From Adiantum capillus-veneris (Eukaryota > Streptophyta > Polypodiopsida > Polypodiales > Pteridaceae), in assembly GCA_014529385.2 (NCBI GenBank), contig CM043968.1, positions 22,883,013 through 22,947,012 on the forward strand: a DNA stretch of 64,000 nucleotides. Direction: 5' to 3'. The translations under genes were made by a program, and so were the position numbers. Position 1 is the first letter of the stretch; every line of letters begins with the position of its first letter. A model generated the notes under the pieces. That model was given only the letters and a program-made list of their open reading frames with translations, made no database searches and had not been told where the DNA came from. Below, piece after piece: positions 57,509 through 64,000 of the stretch.

Positions 57509-59690
57509 GGGCAATGTTTGAAGAGGGAGAAAAAAGTTTGATATTAACATGTGATCTTTTACAAAATTACCTAATAATACCCTTATAATTCATCATCAAA
57601 GGAAAATTCACTGATAATATCTTCCCGATGAGTGTAAATAGTGTATATACTATCAAAAAATCATCAAAAAATAGTCCTTTTTAGTTATTTTTCATCATTT
57701 TTACTGATAATGAGACTTAGAAATAGAGAAATCCAACAAAAAACAATAAATCTGTGTTTTTCAATGGATTTTATTAATTATTGGATTTCTACTTTATTTT
57801 TTTAGAGCATTTTGTTATTTTCTTTGATTTTTTTTAATAAACATGTCAAAAATTAATAATAAGTAGCAAGGAGCTCATATGGAAAATGGAAGACACGATG
57901 GTGATAAAAAAGACAAGATCGAAAAGCACAAAAAATTTCAATGAAATCAAAAGATGGAAGCGGGAAGCCTAAATTAGGCGACCAAACCTACTTTTGCAAA
58001 ATTCTTGCAGAATGAGGTACAGGAATCCGATCAAGGAAATTTTTGAGTCTAACATGGATTTCACGGCTTAGTAGGACTAATTGGGGAATTTGGGGAAAAA
58101 TGGTTTGGAAAGTCCGGGTATAGATATCCGAGGTAGGCTAAAACCACCTCATTTCCACTTGTGGCCTTTGCAGAGAGAGCTTTTAGACCTCTTTCGCGCA
58201 TCTTTTCCAGAGTCTAGAGTTTCTTGTTTTCAACACCATCTCACACAAGACATGAGGGGTAAGTTCTTTACTCATCAATGATCCATTTTGTACGACCGGT
58301 AGCTAGTCTAAACCCCTAGAAAAAACCCTAGAAACCGACCAATGCACGAAGACCTACGACCAAAAATTGACCATAGCGGCCTATCAGCTCGACTGAATCA
58401 GATGGGATTTGAGCTGTAGCATGCCCTAACATGATAGAACCTTTCTATATCATCAGTTGACCATCCGGCAGGGATCAAGGGGGTCCCTAGTAGAGAAGCT
58501 AGGTTTTCGGCAGATGCTAGAATTCCGATGTGACTCCATAGACAGCTTGCCTACGAGGTTTATATACAATGTATATGATTGGTTTTGTGAAATCAATCAA
58601 TCAAAGCCCTCAAAAAGCAAAAAACGGCTCGAAGGCTACAAAGCGTCAAATTCGACATACAGGGTCAAACTGACTCCAAATGAGTCAGAACTAGATGAGT
58701 TGATTATGTTGCGGACAAGTCCAAAGCCTCAAAATTGACTGACCAACTCAACAGACAATGTAGTCACAGAAATCAGAGATTTTAGAGTCGACAAAGCACA
58801 GAGTGATGTCAGCAAGACCACATTTGACCAAATTCAATTTAGGACTGTTTTAGGTGTATAGAATGTGTTTAGGTCAAAGTTTTTAAGTTTTGGAAAAAAA
58901 TTATGATTGCTGTAAACTTATTTACTTTTGCACTATTTTTGCTTGAAAATTGTATCATCACCTCAACTATCATGTGTACACACCTATTACATGCCAAAAA
59001 TTAAGTATGAGCCAAAATGAGCACCTATAACTTGGAAAATTTCCAGGAAACGCAAAGAAGTCTTTGCAAGCCAATTTTTGGGTTATGGACCACATTTCTT
59101 AATTCAAATCACCTCATATCTCATACAAAGAGTCTATACAATGCGTATAACCAATTTGTACAAAAAAATATTGATTTTGGTAGAAATGTTAATAATCGCG
59201 ATTATTTACTTTCTAGCCAAAATGGGGGAATTTTGATATTTTGCCATCATACATCCAAAGTACATGATAAGGTAAGTCCACTAGCCAAGTTTGAACCAAT
59301 TTGGAGCTCAAAATCTCAAATTACCATTATATCTACTGTTTCAAAGATCTAAAGCCAAAATTTGGTACCAATTTCACCCTATGCATCCAAATTAGCCCAT
59401 AGTTCACTCAGAGTATGTATTTGGCATATACTTCAAGCCTGTGATGCCAAGTTTGCAAAATGCTGAAAAAAATACTCAGCTGTAAATAATTGCGATTATT
59501 TACTCTGGTTGCAAAATTTTGTTTGGATTTTACAATTTTGTTCCTAGCATGTTTTATGCATCTATGCTTGTTCAAAAATTGATTTGAAGCAAATTGGACC
59601 AAAATTGTCAGCATTTCAGACTAAAGGACATTTCAGAGAGAAATTCGTCAAATCTGCTAACTTTGACACTCCATTCACTGCACAAGAGCC
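57509..59690. other. AT-rich region, possible LTR
   Basis: No gene. A purine tract (GAAGAGGGAGAAAAAAG, 57520-57536) is followed by TG at 57539, as at the start of a 3' LTR of gypsy-3. I could not find the other end, a second copy or a primer site. The phrase AATAATCGCGATTATTTACT near 59190 and AATAATTGCGATTATTTACT near 59484 is a short repeat. Confidence 0.35.
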
Positions 59691-61832
59691 ATGCAAGCAG
59701 CAGAGAGGGTCAAGAAGAAGCTCATCCAGAAAGAAAAGTTGCAGGAGCTACCCGCATATCAACTGGATCCAGATTCAGTCAAAGCCAACAAGGCAGCGTA
59801 TCTTTCAAAAGAACACCTCGAAGAGCATCACACCACAGTGTTCACCGGCAGATTCAAGAGTGAGGAGGGACATCAGTTAGAGTTGTAACTTCTACCAAAA
59901 GAAGTATATGATGTTTCCACGAAGCCTGAGACAAAAGAAGCCAACCACAGGCTAGGACTTAGAGATTTCTAGAACAGGAGCTGTGCGGTGTGGATTTCCA
60001 AAAAGCTTACGGGCTTTTATCCACGATCAAAGAAGATGGAACTGCCCAGATTTTTGATCCTCAGGGGGATATAGTTGAAGTGGTGATAACCAAGAAAATA
60101 GTGGCAGAAGCACTCAGACTGCCCACAGAAGGAATGACAATGAGGACAAGGAACAGGAAAACGGTAAGTACTTTCACCAAAGAAACCACCGCAGCTATCT
60201 TTGCTGAACTTATTCATAAGCAGGTTGAAGAGCCAACCAGGATATACCACCAGCATTTCCACTTTCTGGCTAAGAGGCCACCAAGGTATACCACGCCAAA
60301 TCATGCGGTTGCAACCAATTTCACGCAATCCCTCAAGTCAACAACCAGGAAACCGATGGAACACTCACAATATGTCTTAACCACTTTGAAAGGAACAAAG
60401 AAAGAAGGAAAGATTACATACCTGGGTGCACCAGAGGTATTGACAAGAATTGCATACCATGCCATTGGCATGGCCAACAACCTACCACCTGCCCCAGACC
60501 AAAACACCTGGATACTGTTAGCCCAACCATCTCCTTGAGCTACAAGATCAGCCAAGAGATCCTACAAATCTGATGAAGAATCGGCTGAAAGCTCGTTGAA
60601 AAGGCACATCAGTGAAAGCTCAGATGATGAAGAAAAGAGAGCACGAAGGGAAGAAATGAAGAGAAAAGCCGTGGCAGCACACCAAGAAGAGCCTGTGCAA
60701 AAGCAAGCCCGGTTTGAAAGAGAGAAACATGCATACCAACGCAGCCAACAAGCACAAGGAAAGGATCCGAAAAAATGGGTGCCTACTGAGCTTAAAGGGC
60801 CTAGAACAAAGCATCATACTAGGAAGAAATTTGAAGATCCAACGGAATCCTTGGAAAAGATGTACCAAGAAGCGAAAACTTTAAAGCTGAAAGAAGCCGA
60901 AGAAGCGGCGAGAAAAGTGAAAGAGGCGGAAGAAAAACAAAAGAGAGCAGAGGAAACTACTCCACAAGGAGAAGCGCAACATACCCAAGGTGATGTGTCT
61001 CCCCGCATCTCTTCTCCTGTCTCTGAACACCCAAGATCATGCCGAGCCCACCACCATCACCGACAGTTAAAGACACAACAAATGAGCCAACGAAAGAAGC
61101 TACACAAGAGCCTGAACAAGAGAAAGCAGCTGAAGCTACAAAAGAGCTTGAACAACAGAAAGCATTTGAGCCTACACAAGAACTTGAACAACAAAAGGCT
61201 GATGAATCTACAGAACAAGCAACTCGATCTACCCAGGAGCAGCCAATAGAGAAAGAGCTAGAGAAAGAAAAGGCAGCAAGTCGTGCAACAAAAGAGGAAA
61301 CCACACAGTATGAGTAGTCAAAATAACAAGAGAGGCAGAGGAACCACCCTCTACCTCATCACAACAAGAGAAGGCCGAGGCACCACCCTCTACCTCCAGG
61401 GAAAACGAACAGCCACGGCTCCAAGAACAACAGCAGCTAGCCGTCCTGACACAGCCAAAAGACACACAAGAGGCTGTAGAAACATCAACTCAGTTGGCAT
61501 GACATGAAGATTGGAAATCGAATGACGAAGTCATCTTGCAAGTTAATGAATATGCTAAGCAAATGCAAGAGATGACAGAAAGAATTCGCTCAGTAGCACT
61601 TGACCGTAGCAAATGGGCCAAAGAGTTAGAGATGGTGATCAACGCACTCCAAGGGGAGTTAGACGACAAACTTAATGTCATAAACAATCTGCAAAGGCAA
61701 GTGAAGGAGCTGAGAGCAGAAGCTGAACAACATCAGCTCGCTAGAGATAAGCAACAAAAAGATATGGAAGAGTTGGGTGAGATGCTTACCAAACTGTCAG
61801 ATCTACGTGCAAAGCCAAGGATGATCAGCTGA
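59691..61832 (+). pseudogene. Charged coiled-coil reading frame, probable extra gene of a retroelement
   Basis: A decayed gene read in several frames. 59691-59888 has KKKLIQKEKLQELPAYQLDP. 59990-60538 has LCGVDFQKAYGLLSTIKEDG and VVITKKIVAEALRLPTEGMT. 60596-61030 is Lys/Glu-rich with KEAEEAARKVKEAEEKQKRA. 61039-61317 is a Glu/Gln repeat region with 36-base units (EATKELEQQKAF, EPTQELEQQKAD). The last part (61536-61832) is a coiled coil (SKWAKELEMVINALQGELDD). Frameshifts and stops occur near 59888, 61025, 61320 and 61501. I do not recognise the protein. Extra coiled-coil ORFs occur in some plant gypsy elements, so it may belong with gypsy-3 relatives. The copia-3 LTR begins 66 bases after the last stop. 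Confidence 0.5.
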
Positions 61833-61898
61833 CGAAGTTACAACCCAATCTCAGCGTAGAGACCTGGCCTTGATGCGGATCCAAAGAGAGGATGAATT

Positions 61899-62543
61899 TG
61901 TTAAGTATGGAGCCTGATTTACCTTGTAATCTTCTGTGGTAAAAGCGCACATTTGTAAGGCCCCCATTATGAGGAGAAGCCATCGTGCGTGAACGAAAAT
62001 CACTCGTCGAAAACCAAAATTTTCACGGCCAAGAATCAGGGGCAACTTTAGGGGCCTCGATACTTTTTTTTCCCCCTCGCTGGAATATTATGGCCGGACG
62101 GCGGCCGGAAAGTGGTCGGAAAACAACCGTCGGTTGGCCAGTGTGCCGGTAGTCAATGGCCGGTGGCCGGTGGTTAGAAGTCAATGGCTGGTGGGCCGGT
62201 GGCCGAATTCAAAAGCGGACTTGTATTCTCAAGGGTGGCCACACATGGGCGGATTGAAGGGTCCGATTTGGACTTATCTACACAAGGGCGGCTACACATG
62301 GCTGCCTCTCATGAGAGAGGGCAGCCATTTTGGCATATAAAAGGAGGCCATTTCTACACACATTTCAGAGTGTGAAGTTGATGCAACAAGGTGAGTGTGA
62401 GGTGGTGAGAGTGAAGCAAGGCGGGAGCTCCATTAAGGGTATAATCCCTTTGTAAACTACTTCTTGTTTTGAAGTACTAAAGCCATTGAGAGGCTGCTTT
62501 CCCATGGACGTAGCCCACATTGGGTGAACCACGTATATCGTGG

Positions 62544-62589
<46 letters not shown>

Positions 62590-62674
62590 CTATAATCTCT
62601 TGTGTGTGAAATCTATCTCTCTCCATTAAGTAATCTACTCAAATGTCTATTTAGCTACGTCTTATTTCCTAACA
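61899..62674 (+). repeat. Copia-3 5' LTR
   Basis: TGTTAAG...CCTAACA, 776 bp, with TATATAAAAG at 62334-62343 and a CT microsatellite of about 40 bases near 62548-62587, the longest of the three LTRs. Confidence 0.92.
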
Positions 62675-62676
62675 AC

Positions 62677-62688
62677 TGGTATCAGAGC
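62677..62688 (+). promoter_or_regulatory. Copia-3 primer binding site
   Basis: TGGTATCAGAGC two bases after the LTR. Confidence 0.9.
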
Positions 62689-62746
62689 AAGGTTTGTTCG
62701 TGCTAAGTTATCTCAAGGAAAGGATCCCTTGAATTGAGTGGGAGTT

Positions 62747-63658
62747 ATGGCGAAGGAAGGGAAGCTCAAGATTGAGAAGTTCAACGGCAAAAACTACCAA
62801 GATTGGAAGATGCAGATTGAAGACTATCTCTACCAGAAGGACCTCTATTTGCCACTAGGCGGTCATGTGAAGAAGCCCACAACAATGAAAAATGAAGCAT
62901 GGATTGTCCTTGATCGAAAGGCACTGGGAACAATCCGATTAAGCTTGGTGTCAACGGTGGCCTTCAATGTTTCGGAGATGAAGACCACGGAGGACTTGAT
63001 GAAGTCACTTGACGACTTCTACGAGAAACCATCGGCATCCAATAAGGAATTTCTTATGAAGCGCTTGTTCAATCTAAAGATGGCAGAGAATGGTTCAGTT
63101 GCAGATTACCTAAATGACTTTAACACAAACATAAGTCAACTTCGATCGGTGAAAATCAATTTCGATGATGAAGTGCGAGCTCTCCTTATACTATCATCTC
63201 TACCGCATAGTTGGGACAGCCTTGTGATGGCTGTAAGTAATTCTATTTCTGGCACAAATACTCTTAAGTTTGATGATGTTGTGGGTGTTCTCCTAAGTGA
63301 GAAAATACGAAGGAGAATCACATAAGAATCATCAAGTGCTGCATTGTCAGTGGAAACAAGAGGAAGGCCTAAGGAGAGGTTCAAAAACCAAAAGGGTCAT
63401 GATCGCTCAAGACGAATCAAGTCACGCACAAAGTCAGTTCTTGAATGTTGGAACTGCGGCAAGAAGGGCCACATCAAGAAGGATTGTTGGTCCAAGAAGA
63501 AGAAGGAGACAGAGTCTCAAGACAACAAGCCAACATCGGAGGCCAATGTGGCAGGTAAAGTAGAGCAAGATATTCTAATTCTCTCATTAGACAATGTCTC
63601 TAATTCCTGGATAGTAGATTCCAAGACGAATCAAGTCACGCACAAAGTCAGTTCTTGA
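62747..63658 (+). pseudogene. Copia-3 gag with zinc knuckle
   Basis: Starts MAKEGKLKIEKFNGKNYQDW. The UBN2-type gag domain is complete (LMKSLDDFYEKPSASNKEFL, LKMAENGSVADYLNDFNTNI, ALLILSSLPHSWDSLVMAVS). A single in-frame TAA at 63323-63325 follows RRRIT; the same frame then continues through SVETRGRPKERFKNQKG to the knuckle CWNCGKKGHIKKDC (63448-63489). It reaches NSWIVDS, then enters the second copy of a 214 bp duplication out of frame and stops at 63656-63658. Downstream, protease resumes in the shifted frame with WIVDSEASFHAIPHKQHF (DSEA in place of DSGA). Confidence 0.87.
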
Positions 63659-63836
63659 ATGTTGGAACTGCGGCAAGAAGGGCCACATCAAGAAGGATTG
63701 CTGGTCCAAGAAGAAGAAGGAGACAGAGTCTCAAGACAACAAGCCAACATCGGAGGCCAATGTGGCAGGTAAAGTAGAGCAAGATATTCTAATTCTCTCA
63801 TTAGACAATGTCTCTAATTCCTGGATAGTAGATTCC
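63409..63836 (+). repeat. 214 bp tandem duplication over the zinc knuckle and protease start
   Basis: Unit 1 is 63409-63622 and unit 2 is 63623-63836, almost identical, each beginning AAGACGAATCAAG and ending TAGTAGATTCC. 214 is not a multiple of three, so the duplication shifts the frame. Each unit encodes a full CCHC knuckle. Confidence 0.95.
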
Positions 63837-64000
63837 GAGGCTTCATTCCATGCGATACCACACAAGCAACATTTTCAAGACTACACCAAAGGTAATTTTG
63901 GGTATGTATACTTGGGAGATGATGAAGCTTGTGAGATTGTCGGTAAAGGTACATTTTCTGTCAAAACTGATAACGGAAATGAATGGAAGCTTAAAGATGT

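Larger units (their letters stand above)
61899..64000 (+). mobile_element. Copia-3, 5' part (same family as copia-2), runs off the window
   Basis: 5' LTR (61899-62674), primer site, gag, zinc knuckle and start of protease. LTR and first gag codons closely match copia-2, but gag is full length here. The left flank of the insertion is GAATT; the matching right flank would be outside the window. Confidence 0.92.

Overview
The window looks like transposon-dense intergenic DNA from a large land-plant genome. The evidence is Ty1/copia and Ty3/gypsy elements with plant-type primer sites (TGGTATCAGAGC), a CACTA element, several hAT transposases, a plant-type LINE with a knuckle ORF1, spliceosomal introns and very long GA/TA/CT microsatellites. 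Retroelement type and simple-repeat load would suit a fern or another seed-free plant, but that is an inference I cannot test. No gene in the window is clearly intact.

Layout. (1) 290-2579: decayed hAT transposase (+). (2) 2947-18205: a host locus on the minus strand, with a protein-kinase-like pseudogene (16705-18205) and a RING-like pseudogene (16288-15505 continuing at 3129-2947). The RING-like gene is split by a 12.4 kb CACTA element (3130-15504, CAT target duplication). That element's transposase is itself split by a gypsy element (8086-13110, ACGT duplication). Removing each insert with one copy of its duplication joins the interrupted reading frames. An ~86 bp tandem repeat and a minus-strand TATA box lie upstream of the kinase-like gene. 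(3) 20391-24960: degraded copia element (+). (4) 26137-37790: a LINE (+) split by a non-autonomous LTR element (30225-37209), which is itself split by an internally deleted copia element (32820-36694, CTCTC duplication). This is a second three-layer nest. (5) 37974-49190: hAT remnants (-) and a direct duplication of ~2.5 kb (41015-43492 and 46945-48782). The copies flank a copia protease scrap, a GATC-rich palindrome with a TATA box, and a second kinase-like pseudogene (+). (6) 49691-57508: two gypsy remnants lying head to head. (7) 57509-61898: AT-rich DNA, then a decayed charged coiled-coil reading frame. (8) 61899-64000: the 5' part of a second copy of the copia family in (4). It has a 214 bp tandem duplication over its zinc knuckle and runs off the window.

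The parts do not form one pathway. They record successive insertions, deletions and duplications around two decaying kinase-like loci. The best-supported observations are the two insertion nests with recoverable target sites, the in-frame gag-integrase deletion, and the kinase-like/RING-like host locus. I found no CRISPR array, rRNA, tRNA or operon-like cluster.
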